DNA of 64,000 nucleotides from Gaertneriomyces semiglobifer (GCA_025558075.1 JAHLKF010000001.1:868001-932000), one strand, 5' to 3'. Shown: positions 45,612-59,911, numbered from the stretch's first letter. The notes: generated by a model from the sequence alone, not told the origin. A program made the numbers and translations.

Positions 45612-47116
45612 TCATGAACTATTATCACCAGGATGGGACATTGGCAATTCACTCGTGCGACGAGTGCCATCAGGGTCGGACTGCTCCGGAGCGGCACTTG
45701 TAGTGGCATCGGGTTTTTCCGGAATGGCATCCAAGAGTGAGCCTGATGCTGTAGTACTGGGCTTCAATGGTGTCCGACCTGTATCGCCAAATAAAATGGC
45801 TACAGCATCCACCACGCTCGGAACGGTATGAGCCCGCGTAGGGCTTGTGTCGCTGCTGTCATTGTTGTCGCCGCGTTGTCTTCGTAAACTAGAACTTCGT
45901 GCCAGGAAACTGATAGCTCGTTGCCGCTCCAGAATGGCGCGGATGCTAGCATCGCTTTTGTCCGTTCCGCTACGCTCCAATGACGCCCGGTCGTAATCAG
46001 AGCTTGTTGTGTTGCGCCCTGTTGCTGTTGTTCGGCTGGTTGCTCGTTGCAGATTCGTCGCATCGTTGTAGGACGCTATAAACGACGAGAAAGATACATC
46101 CGGTTGGGAGCACGACCGTCTGTGTGATACACCTGCGGACGCGATGACGCTCGGGGTGGAATGCGAGTCACTCGTCCTATCGTGAAGCCGCAATCCCCCG
46201 CTATCATCTCCGTGAGTCCATTCTGGACAGCCTAGATCCTCGAATATATTACTGGATCGAACAGCGTCGGGGTCAGATTCGCGACAGGAAGTGCGATCCC
46301 CCAACACACCCTCTTCTGTTTGCTTAGGACAGCGTTGCCGGTTCCTGTTGCCAATCGGTTTGACTAGTGATTTGCGCATAGAACTCTGTCGTTTCAACGT
46401 CGACTTCCGGTCCGACGTCAGACCTGCTTGGTCCTCCAAGGTTTTACTAACGGGGCGAACAGTAGCCACTACTGCATTAGTGCCGCAAGGTCCAGATTCG
46501 GGTATCGCCGTTCCTTCATGAACGTGAATGACCGATGCGGTTGGCATCCATGAGCGTCGCTTCAGATCCACCAAGCCACTACCAAGCTCTTCAACATACT
46601 TGATATCCAGAGTCGACTCCACAATGCTCTTACGGTGTCCGTCAGACATTAATGGCGCTAAGACGGCCCCCTGGACAGCTATTGTAGACGTACATCCATT
46701 GCAGGAGTGCTTGTCCTTAATGTTCATCGCCTTCAATGCATGCTTGTGTTCAAATGATTGACGCTTTATCCGGGTTGCTTTGCGCGATCGCGATCTCCTG
46801 TTACCACGTGCTGGGTAAACGTACACGGAGTTTGCTTCTTCCTTTTCGTCAACATTCGTATCACAGTGAGTGATTAGCACAGAGTGGCTTCGATGATGTG
46901 GGGCCTCCTCGTCAGGTCGCCGCTCCTTTCTCAAGTGACGTTTCCAGAGCAGTCCGACACCAAGGAGTGCGATGATGCCGATCAGACTGAAAATGAAGAC
47001 GGCAGCACCGATGGAAAGGGCGCCTAGAAGACCGAGATCGACCAATGGGTCGCGTTAATGAATGCAAGGGCGCGTCAAGAGTCAATCGCTTTTTGCTTAC
47101 CGACATGACCCGCCAT
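45612..47116 (-). CDS. Single-pass membrane protein with long polar tail
   Basis: Two exons (47116-47101, 47023-45612) encode 475 residues; the first exon is 16 nt (MAGHV plus one base). One hydrophobic helix (GAAVFIFSLIGIIALLGVGLLW) is followed at once by a basic stop-transfer patch (KRHLRKERR), so the short N-terminus is likely outside and the long Ser/Arg/Thr-rich tail inside. No catalytic domain is visible. The tail contains several RxxS sites (RRSWMP; LKRQSSMRKS; SSLRRQRG), which could be phosphorylated. I do not recognise the family. The first exon was chosen because it supplies an ATG, a GTAAGC donor and the correct phase, while the downstream frame alone has no ATG. Confidence 0.65.
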
Positions 47117-47689
47117 TTCGCGCAAAATGCGCTTTCAAACACCTCAGAGGCTCTGCTAATGCTCCAAGTTCCTTTTTTATTTTCGAACGTTTTTCAGTGT
47201 TTTCTCGCTCGCTCCCTCTCGCTGATGAGAGAGAGAGACCCTCTGCTGGTTGCCTTCCGCTGCCCCTGCTGGTTGATGTAGTGTGACGCGACGTCACTTG
47301 CGTGCTCCTTTCTACCACCCGTCTGCCCGAGCGCCTCCCCCCCTTTTTTTTCCAGCTCTGTTCGTCTTGTGCACGCGTTAATCCTTGCTGCGTTCCTTCC
47401 GTGCTGTTGCGTCACCCTTTCCTGCGCTGGCTGCTTTCTCTTCCCGTTCCGCTTCTCTCTGGCTCTGTTCGCACTGTCGTCCTCGTCGTGTGGCAGGTCT
47501 CCGTCGCTGTGCTCGAAATGCGCATTTTGATCTCGCCGTGGAAAACTTTTTCGTGACGCGTTTGTTCGAATGTCTTTGAGATCGTTGCGGATGCTGGACA
47601 CTTCTTTGTGAAAACTGAAGGTGGAGAAACAGTTGGTACAGTGCTCCTGGTTGTATCAAATACTGGACGCAGGAACGTGGGGTTGAGAT

Positions 47690-48082
47690 ATGAGAATGCT
47701 GTTAACCATTCATTTGAGTGGATCACAATTGGTGAAGAGGATGTCAAAGTACGCTTTTGTACTGTGCACACTTCCGAAAATTCTGAAGAAAGCATACGAG
47801 GCCATGCATAAACGTTCACAGATTGGATGCGATATGTATATGGATGAAGCGATTACAATGGCAGAAAGAGCTGGACCTGAATTTGTTTCCTATCTTCAAC
47901 GTCGCAAAACATACTCTGAACAATGGTGCTATTGGGCTCGGCAACACTCTCCATTGCTTCTAGAAATCTCGACTACCAACCCGATAGAATCATATCATAC
48001 TTCCAGGACTTCGCAAGCGCAAACTCCCAGCAATCCGCAATCCGCAAGCGCACACTCCAGCAATCCACCCGCAAACTCCTAA
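47690..48082 (+). pseudogene. MULE-type transposase remnant
   Basis: A frame of about 130 codons includes AYEAMHKRSQIGCDMYMDEA, EQWCYWARQHSPLLLEIS and TTNPIESYH. The last phrase (TTNPIESxH) and the preceding aromatic WCYWAR block resemble the end of fungal MULE-family transposase domains. The frame then runs into a short tandem repeat and stops; the upstream part continues only in another frame. I read it as a broken, inactive copy. Similarity is from memory of the family and should be regarded as tentative. Confidence 0.45.
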
Positions 48083-48096
48083 CAATCCGCAATCCA
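48012..48096 (+). repeat. Imperfect tandem repeat of about 30 bp
   Basis: Three degenerate copies of a unit beginning CGCAAGCGCAAACTCC and continuing with AGCAATCCGCAATC follow each other, right at the end of the transposase-like remnant. Confidence 0.7.
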
Positions 48097-50093
48097 TTGT
48101 AACGATATAATGAATTCTGCGCTGGAGTCGCACATGTCCATCTGCGAGGTACCACCCGGACAAATGCATTGACGCTGAACCATCCCCGAACACCAATGTC
48201 AGAAGGCTTTCTTCACCACTCACCACCTTTCAAACAAAGGATTTCCCGTCAATTACCGATCTGCCGAGCATCTAAAATATGTTTCTGTTTCGCCGCTGTA
48301 GTTAGTTCTGACTGTAAGATACCGGAAGCTTGCATAAAGAGTGAACATGCCTACCTTCTCACTCTGTAAGCTCGGTGGCAATGCCGTGCGATAGGATGCC
48401 AAAACTACACTCTTCCACCACATCCTTCACAACAGAGTATGCTTGCCAGCCAGTGCATGGGTAGCCGCCGCCCCTACGTCGCCGACACCTTTTTTCATCG
48501 CAGACTTCAGCCGTCACAAAGGAGAACTGTGTCACGACGCCATGCACTCCCGCTCTACTACACCGGCCCAAGAAGTCAACAGACCTGGGACTTACGATGC
48601 CTCATACTATGGCCGCGCCCCCCTTGCCACTCGGGGGACCGAAACCAGTGCTGAAGACGTGAAGATGTAGGTGGAAGAGTAGATAAAGCTAAGACGAATG
48701 AATCAAGTGCGTGGAGCAACTTTTATAACCCGGACGTCCACGAGGTCACGTGCTGGTTAGGTGTGAAACCCTAGCTCTTCCAATTTCATAATTATATAAT
48801 CAAACTCCGCCAACTCACGCGCTGATCCCTTTGCTCATAGTCTCAACAATCCAAGCGTTTTCCCATCCGAGCCCAAGAGTTGCTAAGGTGATATGACCTT
48901 GGGAAGAAAGAAGATGCTCCTCGCTCTCATCGAATTGCACTTCAGCAGTAGTAGCAAAGTCCTGTAAATGTAGCTCTTCTTGTACATCTATAAAGTCATT
49001 TCATTTCCAAGACTGTATTGTTGACCTCCCTTCAGATTCTGATGAGGAGACCCACCCAGATGTCGACCCGTTGGATGTTAAGTATATTCAGGACAAGTTG
49101 ACAGTGAATCTGTTTGACCCAATTCGGTTGGGTCGGAAGTGCCGGTGGACTTTCAGTGACAAGGGGCACGCTATGAAACAAATACACGACTGCGTTAGAG
49201 TCGCTTTGAATAATATCAACACTGAAAGCTTCAATAAAGAGAAGAAAAGTAAAGCAAGAAAGAACATCCAGAGACTCCAAACCTACGATGTGAGCTTGCC
49301 TCAAGATATTACCTCAGTGATCCTACTTCTGACCACGGCTCTGTAGTGGACTAGCGAACATGGGCCATGGCAACAGTACTGGCAGCAGTTGGAGCTTGAA
49401 GAAATTACCAAAACCAACTTGAAACGGCGGATGATGATCCTAGACACGGACAGAGTACGGTTATGTTGATGACCGCGACACTGCCAAAACCCGCACTACG
49501 GTCTAGCCCTAAGACTTCAGAACGACACTGCTCGAGAACCCTTGAATATCATAGTATGATAGCTACCCATTCTAATAATTTTATATTTGGGCTTGTCGGC
49601 TTCTTCATTAACGCGTATATGTAGGGGACAAACTCCGACTTAAGAACTGATTACGTGCTTACGTAACTCGCGCGTCACGGGCGCGTCACAACTAATTATC
49701 ATTAAGACGGGTGTCCACACCAACACCTACGTTATCGTTAAACATATTAACCCTAATTTAATTACACGCTGCGGATCTTCGGCCTTCGCCTTTTCCACTT
49801 GCCTCATTTAACAGAGGAAACCTACCTTCACCACTTTGAGCGTTTGAAGCAAAGGCATCCTAGCAGGCAGGCAGCGAAGGCAGCAGCAGAGAGCGACGCA
49901 GGTTAGCTTGAATGAGCTCGCTGCAGTCAAGAGTTAAACGGGAGAACTTGGCGAACGAGGCACACTTTTTGCTCCCTCTGCGATAGCTGGAAAAGCGGCA
50001 ACGGTAGTATTGTGAGCGCTGGTGTGAGTGTATCTGTTATAGATTTATGAGCGAGAAATTCCACGCTCGTAAAGTGTAACAGAAGCGGACAAG

Positions 50094-51806
50094 ATGGAGG
50101 TCAGTGCGATGTCGACGCGCTCCAATGTAATCGACGAGGCCACTCAACTCATCAAAGTGAATAGGTTGACGAGATATCTCATGACTCTGATTCGGGCTCC
50201 GAGTTTCAAAATGAAGCTGGAAGAAAACGAAAAGCAGATCTCAATGGAGGGAGCATGACGCCTACCAAAAAAGGTCGGAAGGGCATGGATGATGAGAACG
50301 ACAGCCCATTAAAGAACAAGCGCATCACACAGCTACAGAACACCGACGATGCCAATGAGGTCGATTCCATTAGTGGAGATGACGTGGAGAAGCAGGAAGA
50401 TGATGAAGACGACGGGAACGATTCCGATTTTGGCGGGTCGAGATCGCGTAAAGCGTCCGTTGATCAGCCAGTCAAACGCCGAGGCAGACCTCGCGGCCCT
50501 GGTACACCAGATGCGAGAGTGGACGTATACGGAGTAAAGGACATTAGTGAGGAAGATGTTGAGAAAGACTGGGATGAAAAGGGCGAACAGAAGATCACCA
50601 AGGACGGGGAATTGCTGGGTGGGAGAGAATATCGACTTAAAGCTTTCAGGTTGCCCCGACATCCGTCTAGGTTGTACATGTTGACCGCCGATATTGCAAA
50701 GGCTCTTCAATACCGTGACACGTACATTTTTTTCCTTAAAAATCCGCACATCACTCGCATTCAAGGCACGTCACACGATAAAAAGTTTCTAGAAGATAAC
50801 GGTATGCTCCCGGGGCAATTGAGACGCCGCCCGGTGTCTCTGGCTACTGCACGAAGTATTTTTCGTGCTTTTGGGCACAAGGCTGTCAGACGTGGGAAGC
50901 CGGTTAGGGATGACTACTGGGTTGGTGACCAAATTGAGCCTCCGGATGATCCGAATGAACCCGATGAAGAAGAAGAAGAAGAAATATTCCATCGCATGAC
51001 CACGCGACAGAAAGCTAAACCTCCAGTTTCGGTCATTCCCGAAATACTGCCCAGAAGGCACATTACTAGAGTCGAGCTCGGAGAAGAAGCAAAGATCCCT
51101 CTATCACTGATCCCTGCGTCCGTCTCCGGCGATGACTTTATGGTCAAGCGTGCTCACTCGGCAGCAGAATTCAACCGGCGCCTAATACTAATGCGCCAGA
51201 GGACATTTTTTGATCACCACACGAATATGGATCAGGTACCGAATATAACACAACCGTCGCATGTCTACGTACAGCTAAGGCGGCGCACCATGCACCTGCC
51301 GTTGGAAGCGGAACCAGCCACAGTGGTGCAGCCGTCGGCCATCGCGGATGATTCTTGGGTTGCTGTGGAGCCTACCCCTGAAGAAGAACGATATCCGATT
51401 GCTGTCATGCCTGGGCAATATCAAGGACTTCACCCAATGTATGTACGCGGCCATGTCATACGGGTGCATATTTCGTTCCATAACACACCTCTACCCATTT
51501 AGACATTCATATCGGTTCGGTGAGGAACCGAAGCAAAGTAGCGTGGAGCGAGATGGGCATTCTTTCGTTGATGATTCCCTTTCAACACCCGTGTTATCAC
51601 CGCGTACTGCTCAGGTATGTGTCATGTTTCTGTGGTTGGTATTTGTGTTGGGACTTACCACTTATTGATCATATCAGCAACCGGCTGCAAGGATCAAGCA
51701 CCTTGACTACGTTTGTGGCACCATAACGCGAACAGGACTCGGGTGCAAGCGCCCAGTGTATAGTGCAGGCGATAAATGTCTGTATCACGCGAAATCGATA
51801 GGATGA
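50094..51806 (+). CDS. RSC7/Swp82-family chromatin-remodelling subunit
   Basis: Four exons (50094-50099, 50165-51438, 51503-51614, 51678-51806) encode 506 residues; exon 1 holds only two codons and is the weakest part. An acidic N-terminus with an AT-hook-like GRPRG is followed by the RSC7/Swp82 core: DGELLGGREYRLKAFRLP, SRLYMLTADIAKALQYRDTYIFFLKN, then LATARSIFRAFGHKAV and DDYWVGDQ. In yeast these paralogs (Npl6/Rsc7, Swp82) are subunits of the RSC and SWI/SNF complexes. The last exon adds a Cys/His cluster (C-x9-C-x10-C-x2-H) that I do not associate with the family and that could bind zinc. RAD51 lies tail to tail, 175 bp away. Confidence 0.85.
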
Positions 51807-51981
51807 CGACTATCTGTGTTATGTAGTAAAGTCTAATGTCAAGCAACCTACGAATTGTACATGATCTAATTGAAGGGTTGTCCGAAATTTGTACAAACGT
51901 AAAAACGCTGATCACTGATCCGTTGAGGTAGAAGACCGCCTCCCGGTGAATTATGAAAGCAGACATGTAGCTCGGTTCGCG

Positions 51982-53414
<1,433 letters not shown>

Positions 53415-53958
53415 TTTTCACAACGCTATATCCTATATGCTATCTGTTTGCGGTTCAACGGTCAACTGGCTTTCGAGAGTAAACTCGGAGACAATGACGA
53501 TCTTATAAAGGTGGAGTGCTACAGAGTGCTGCACTTGAGATTGCCGAAGGTTTTATAGCACGGCCCGTACGTTCAAGGTGTGCGAGAATACTATAAAAAC
53601 CGACCTGGAAAAAGGCCATCGCAGCGAAGGCTCTGAATTCCGCGTTCCACGTCTTATTGATTACCGCTACTTCCGCGTCCGCGTCCGAAAGCTCAATTCA
53701 AGGCTTCCGTTCCTCCCAAAGCGTTGTTAAAGACCCAAAACGCTGTTAAAGACCCCATAGATCGACGCTTTGGTGTTCTGCCTCTGACTTCGGTTAGCGC
53801 TGGTGTTGCAGAGCATCTCACCGCGCCGTCTGTTGTATTCTTCACCGCTCTAATATCTACTTGACGAGAGAATAGGCTTTCCGTGAACTGCTATAGCCAC
53901 TCCCTGGGTAAACCAGGCAGCGAGAGCGCCATCTGTATGGATGTGTAGTATGTGGCAA
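53415..53958. other. Intergenic, RAD51 promoter
   Basis: 544 bp from the RAD51 start to the BCAS2 stop. A short direct repeat (CGTTGTTAAAGACCC / CGCTGTTAAAGACCC) is seen at 53722-53755. No gene recognised. Confidence 0.5.
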
Positions 53959-54807
53959 TTACATTGCCATTGGATCACTCTGTTCTATGTTATCCCCTGC
54001 AGACCCTCGTTCCCTATTCTGTAGCCGTAATACTGCCACTTCCTGCTCTAAGCCTTGCGTCGCTACTTCCGCCTGTATTGTTTGCCCGAGCAGAGTGGAC
54101 CACTTGTAGGCTAAATCTTGTAGTGTTTTCCCATAGCGTATCTGTATGTGGATGTTTAGAATCATGAAACGTTACGGTATTCAACAACCCAAGTCACCTG
54201 TTCTATCTTTCTCTGTTTGTTAATCTCCGTGATCTCTTCCTTTTCCCAATCCAATTCTTTAGCCACTGCTTTCACGCCGTGCTCCAGTTGATAATTGTGC
54301 AATCTCCATGCGTTATTTCCAAACTTGTTCACGAGCTCCAAATTAATAAGGCGGTTGTACTGATGCTCCAACTGTGCTTCGGAATTTCGTGTTGCCGCTT
54401 CCCAATCGTCCTCAGAAGTTGTATCTTTCGGTGGTTCTAGTCGAAATCTCACTGTGTCGATGGACTGCAGCTTCGCATTCTGTGATATGCGTTCTAGTTC
54501 TGCTTGTAATGAATCGTTACCCTGCGCAGGAAATAAGCACACCATGGTCAGCTTTCCAGACAATAATCTTATACGTCCCTGATCCATATCGACGAGATAA
54601 AGTACATACTTCAAAAAGGGACACTTCTGGTGGAAGGCTTATTTCTGGTTGCATTCCTGTTGCCTTCATGACTTTGACTTCTTCGGCGATTAATTCGTCT
54701 GCCCTTGTCATCAACTCCGGCCCATAATCGCCATCAATATATGGTAAACTATCCAGGATAGCGTCTTCGTCACTAGCAGTCGCTCTTCTGGTATCTGTAG
54801 TGGTCAT
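53959..54807 (-). CDS. BCAS2: BCAS2/SPF27 pre-mRNA-splicing factor
   Basis: Three exons (54807-54610, 54521-54198, 54141-53959) encode 234 residues, close to the animal protein (about 225). Family features in order: DSLPYIDGDYGPELMTRADELI at the N-terminus, then FRLEPP, a central NSEAQLEHQYNRLINLEL and FGNNAWRLHNYQLE, and a coiled C-terminus with LAYKWSTLLGQTIQAEVA. BCAS2/SPF27 is a core member of the PRP19/NTC complex, needed for catalytic activation of the spliceosome. The protein is mostly helical, as expected. It lies on the same strand as RAD51 and GCP6 but with its own intergenic spacers. Confidence 0.93.
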
Positions 54808-55114
54808 TGTGCTATTGCAGATGCGGATGTTTCTCCCGTGACAAAAAGATAGTCAACGTGCTTCCGCAGGAGTCGATTATACTATCCCAACCAGCAAGAT
54901 CGCTTGAATTCAGTACTCTTCTTTGAAGCCTTCCACTATGATTACTGCTAATAAGTTAAAAGGAACTTCAAGAAATCTGGGCGACGTGCGTGTGAAGGGG
55001 TCAGGGTTGCGGATGCGCGTTCGGATTCTCCAAAGGCCAACGCCAACGAGCAACTACAACCATCAGTATTATGAAGGTTTCGATCTGTACAACTGTTGCG
55101 TATTTGCGGATAAT
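54808..55114. other. Intergenic between BCAS2 and GCP6
   Basis: 307 bp: promoter of BCAS2 and 3' flank of the GCP6 gene. Nothing further recognised. Confidence 0.5.
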
Positions 55115-58100
55115 CTATACATTACTATGTTCTGCATTGAGCCTTGATAGGTTGGGGACAATTTGTTCCTCTATGTAACCATTGGCATCAATTTCATCCA
55201 ATAGAAGGCTGAACACCGCCTTCCCCTCGTTGGTGGGCATGCGATGCAGTGAACTTATCATTGCCGTAGTGGGCCCATTGATATCCTGATCTGACATACC
55301 GCGGAGCAACTTGACAAGCAAGCCTAGTCGCAGACGGAAATCTACCAGCATTTCTGCGACTGTTTTCACCTTGCCCTTGACTGACTTGCCATTGATCCAC
55401 CTGGACAGGTTAATGCATTGCTGCAGCATCTTTTCAATAATGACCATAACAGGCCGTTGCTTTCCCTTCAGAAGGAGACGCCACCGGATGCGCTCCAGAG
55501 TCGTGAAATGCCAGCGGTATACGTCTTCCAGACTGGTTTGCTCCACGCTGCTGTCGCTCATGGCATCGGTAAGCGTTGTCAAGAACGACTCCCAGCAGGG
55601 ATTGATCGCCACCTCGTGAGTGTAGCGCAAGAGCCCATTGACAAACATGCGTGCCTCCCAGTACATCCGCTGAGCGGCGATATCTTCTTCATCAGTCAGT
55701 GTGTCACGTCCCGGTGAAGACTCGACAAATATTCGCTGCTTTCTCTGCTGTTTCTGCTGGTTTCGTACGCGGCTTCTCAACCACCAACTGCTTTGGCAGA
55801 CTTTGTCCAGAGCTCTAGCGGTGCGCAGCAAGCAAAGAGTGAAGTGAAATATTTCATCATATCTCTTAGCCGCGGACTGCGTCAATACAATATTGTAAGG
55901 ATACGGAGCAGCATAGTTGAGTTTGAGAAAAGACAATGCAGTCAGGTCAGATGGGTTCTGTGACCACGTGCCCTCAACAAACTCGAGCTGTCCGACCTCG
56001 CCGTCCATAGCTTTGTTATCTAGTTCCGCGGGAAGCACTCCATCCATGGCGGCCGTTATTTCAGCAATGCCAGGTGGCCACAGCAGATCAGGTCTGCCGT
56101 CCAATTCGAGCCCAATGTGTGCTTCAAAGCAGGCTTCCTGCAACTTTGAAACAAAGCATCCGTCCCGCAGTAGGAGGTACCGTCCTGCAATTCGTAAGTG
56201 CATGAGAAGCCCAGGACATAGCGCTTGCATCGTCGCTCTGGAAATGAATGAGCTGATGGAGCTGAGTGCGTAATGAAGTGTGAGTCCAGTCAATGCTGAA
56301 AATGGGATCAAACCAGAAGCTGGCTTGGAGTCGTCTTCTGCCAGCTGTTCCAAAAATTGCGGGAACGAAAATCCACGCGAATACGGAGCACCTGAGATCG
56401 CGCGATCTTCAACCGTGAGTGACGAGGCATCAGAGTTGGGTCCATCACTGATGCGGCCAGGTGAGGCGCTTGAAGTGCTATAGCTCGTACTCGCTGGTGC
56501 CCTGGTCACTAATGTTGGCTCCGTTGTGTCGGTCGTCTTCGCATGGGATACGGGATCGACTGGGCCGGGCGACGCGGTTGTTACCCAATCGCCGTCATAC
56601 GCTGCCACAGGCGCGGACTCCTGATCGCGAAATCCAGGAGCGAAGAAGCGTGAGAAGTTCGGCTCCGTCAACAAATTTGAGCCCATATGGCTGAACGTAG
56701 GAGCTGAATCTCTGTTGGCCCAGGCGCCCATCGATAATGATGGACATTGCATATTCTCGAACGATACACAAGGTTGAGGTAGCGGTACTTCCGTCTGGTT
56801 CTTTGTAGCAAGCGGAAGCTTTGTGTCAAAATCTTTAGAGGAATCAAAGAGCTGGTCTCCTTCGTAACGACGCGTTGATTCGACGACTACTGGTATTGTC
56901 TGCACAGCAATGCTATCCATGCCGCCTGAGACGCTCCTCGGGGACCCAGGAACGTCATCATCAAGTTCGTCCGCCTGCTGGCCCGCGTCAGGTAGCACCA
57001 TAAGCTCTGGGGTGAGAATGGCGGTATTTACAAGATTTTCGCGGGCATTCAATCGCGCGTGATCAACATCCACTTTAGGAGTATCAGTATCTGTCGTACT
57101 AACATTGGTCTCATGATGGTCAGCTTTGCTGTTCGCGTTTAAAGTCAAGTTCGATAGTTGTTGCTCGATTGCCTGCCCCTTTGCATCTAAAGCAGCCATA
57201 CGCGCCGAATGCTCCTGCAGCATTTCCTGCCGCATCTCCTCCACCAATGTGCGCCGTCGAGCTTCCACGACTTTCTCCTTTTCAAGCCGCTCTTCCTCCA
57301 GTGCTCGCTCCCGCTTCCTGTCCATTGCCTGAATCGCGGCTCGCTCGGTGAGAAACTCCTGAATCTCCGCATGCACCGCGCGTTTCCTTTCTCTGTCGAC
57401 TTCCTCCCTTTTTCTTTGCCGTTCATAATGCTCGGAAACAAATTTCTCCCGGTGCCGCGTTAGATAATCTGGATCGATTCCCTGCAAGCCTTTTCGGGCA
57501 AGGTCGCGCTGTTCCTGCAGCAGAGCGATCTCTCGTTGCAAACTGGCAATATACCGGTCGAACTTACTGCGATTGGGACGGACATCGCCCTCTGCCAATA
57601 TAATGGAAAACGTGGGTGTGGATATTGGTTTGCGTGAAGTCAATGAAGCTAAGGGATGGTCCGGAATGCACGAGCGCAGAAGTCGAAGGTATTTCCCAGC
57701 TTGCAATACATCACGCGCCACATCCGGCGATAAGAATGCCGGTAACGATCCTTCGGTTTTAAATTGCCATCCGTGACTCCAGAACGAGTCTCCGTCCCGG
57801 TTCTCCGCAACCGGACATGATATAAAAAACTCCTCGTACGGATCAGATACTTCCTCCGGAACGCCCAGTCCAGTGGATGCGCTAGTGGATGGCGGTGCTG
57901 ATAAGCCGAGCCATCGATCCAACCACGCAAGGTACGGACGGCAGGAGTGACTTAAGAAGCCTACCAAGACCGCTTTGACAGAGTCACTGTCGCTATCCTC
58001 CCCGTGCGGGTTGTCGCAAGCCATGTCTAAAGCACAGATGGCTTGATACAAACATGAAAGCAGTTCTGCACCGCAGGGCATTCGAAATATCGTCCGGGGA

Positions 58101-59911
58101 GCTAAGTGACCTTCGAGAAGGGTATCATGCGTAAGATCGCAGCGGCAGATGGACGCAATCTCTTGAAGCTGCAAGTGGACGCGCCCCACAGTTCTATCCA
58201 AAGAAAGAAGTTCCAAACAGTTTCGGGTATCCTTGAGGGTATCGCGCACCGTCACCATGCATGCGCGAGCGAAAGAGATATACGATGATAAAGCATGAGC
58301 AAACGCGAAGCCCACTTGTCCAAACTTCCGGACATCCGACTCCAGTAAGTCTACCGCAGCTTCCAATCTAACAATGTGAGTGCCAATTGCTAGAAACTTG
58401 CTGATATAGCTTTCGAAGCTCTCAACACCGCAGGCCTTTGTCCTCAACCGCCCATGTCTCGCGGGAGAGACTCTGAAGTAGAGCTGCTCTGTTACAAGCT
58501 CAAAGCTGGTCGAGGGAACTCCAATCAGTAAGTTGAGAATATCATGAAGCAGCTCCTCGCTATCACCAAAGCTCTCAAATCTTCCACCATCAAAAGGATG
58601 AGAGAAATGTGAACTGTACACGGCGTCCATAATGAGGCAGGACGCTTCCGTCAAGTACGGAGAGAACATCAGCTTTGTTGCCTCGGAGGGGTGGATGGGT
58701 ACTTCCGAAAGCTGTTCCCAAGATCTCAATGGTGACTGTAGGAGGTAGTGAGTACGGCAGTCATGAGGTTACTGAATGGAGTCGACGCACCTCAAGAAAA
58801 TCTTGATCTTCTGATGCAGAGACCCAGAATTCCTTCGTTGTCTCTTCATCGGCATCACAGCAAATGCTTTTTCGATGTCCTGCTTCCATTGATTGTCTCC
58901 ACTGCGTCACGTCACCGTGTTCTGCTGAACAGGCAATTGCAATTACATCTTGTGGTGACACTGGTAATGGCGGAACCTGAACATGCACGTTAAGATTCCA
59001 GAATTCTTCGGCAGCCCGCCTTGGATGCATGAAGGCGCCATACATAGTGCGCGCCTTGTGCTGCTCGTAATGCGTCACCCGCGGTCGTCCCTTCATCAAT
59101 CGGGAAGGTCCATGAACGAAATCATACTTCTCAGCTACATCGATCTCCTGCAGGTTCAAAGCTTCTGGTGTGTACGTTGCAAAGTAAGGGTACTCATCGT
59201 CTTGGGCAGCGTCAGCATCATAGCAGTTAGCATCAGTGGGCCCGGTTAATGATAGCAGCTTGCCAATCGATGAGGAGTCGCGGTTCAGTAACGTAGTGCT
59301 CACTTTGCTGTCTTAGTGGTGAGCGCATGTAATGACCAATTAACCACAAGAACGTACCTGAGATGTCCTATTGCTGTCGCATCGGTTATACAATTCAATC
59401 TCAATAACATCCAGAGAGTGGCTACTGTGGTTGAATCGGAAATGCCGTCCGCGTTGCATTCCGTCTCTGTGTCTCCATGACTAGACAAACCGCCGTGCCG
59501 GTACCCAAATCCAAGTCGTTGCAGCAGTCTCTCTAGCCTTTCTGCGAGAGCAAAAGCATTGACTTGCCTCAATTGATGAAGTAGAGTTGCGAGCTCCCGA
59601 TGAAGGCGCGGCTCCAAAGCCTGCGGTCTTGTTGGTGCATAATGACTATGCGACCAGTCATTAACGGAGACAGAGTAGTACTTTGCTAAATATCGGCTGG
59701 CTTGGGAGAGAGGTAAACGGATTCCACTCCATGTATCCACGTCATGAAGAAAGGCCGGCTTTGGCGGAGCCAGTAGACGAGCACACAGTAACGGAAAGGT
59801 GTTCAAGAAGCTCGACTGGTCAGCGTCCTGCATTGGATTGGATGCGAGCCTCGGAGTTGGCTGCGGCAGCTCATCGTCGTTCAACGTCGTGTGGGCGCTA
59901 CAGGTCAGCAT
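55115..59911 (-). CDS. TUBGCP6: Gamma-tubulin complex component 6 (GCP6)
   Basis: Three exons (59911-59358, 59298-58791, 58735-55115) encode 1560 residues. The N-terminal GCP domain starts with helical LHRELATLLHQLRQVNAF, runs through LLSLTGPT and SRLMKGRPRVTHYE, and continues with SPYLTEASCLIMDAVYS and QLQEIASICRCDL. A central region of about 330 residues is charged and disordered, including an Arg/Glu-rich helix (EKFVSEHYERQRKREEVDRERKRA). The C-terminal GCP domain (GLLMHLRIAGRYLLLRDGCFV, then LKLNYAAPYPYNIVLTQSAAKRYDEIFHF and LLRYTHEVAINPCWESF) would contact gamma-tubulin. The large insertion between the halves is the hallmark of GCP6 as against GCP4/5. The protein is part of the gamma-tubulin ring complex that nucleates microtubules. 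Start at 59911 is the first ATG in frame. Confidence 0.87.

Larger units (their letters stand above)
47117..50093. other. Gene-poor region with mobile-element debris
   Basis: Nearly 3 kb without an intact gene. 47140-47560 is CT-rich, probably promoter of the membrane-protein gene. 47610-48080 carries transposase-like coding remnants and a tandem repeat. Around 48443-48670 and 49050-49346 short coding-like frames occur without recognisable domains. Sequence after 49550 is AT-rich, with the RSC7 promoter toward the end. Confidence 0.5.

Noticed and set aside
45612..47045. Start of the single-pass membrane protein at TTG 47045
   Set aside because: Not an ATG and lies within an intron with good sites; a 16-nt exon at 47116-47101 gives an ATG and an uninterrupted helix.
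47608..47811. 67-codon frame before the transposase remnant as an independent gene
   Set aside because: It overlaps the remnant in another frame and shows no domain; more likely a shifted part of the same decayed element.
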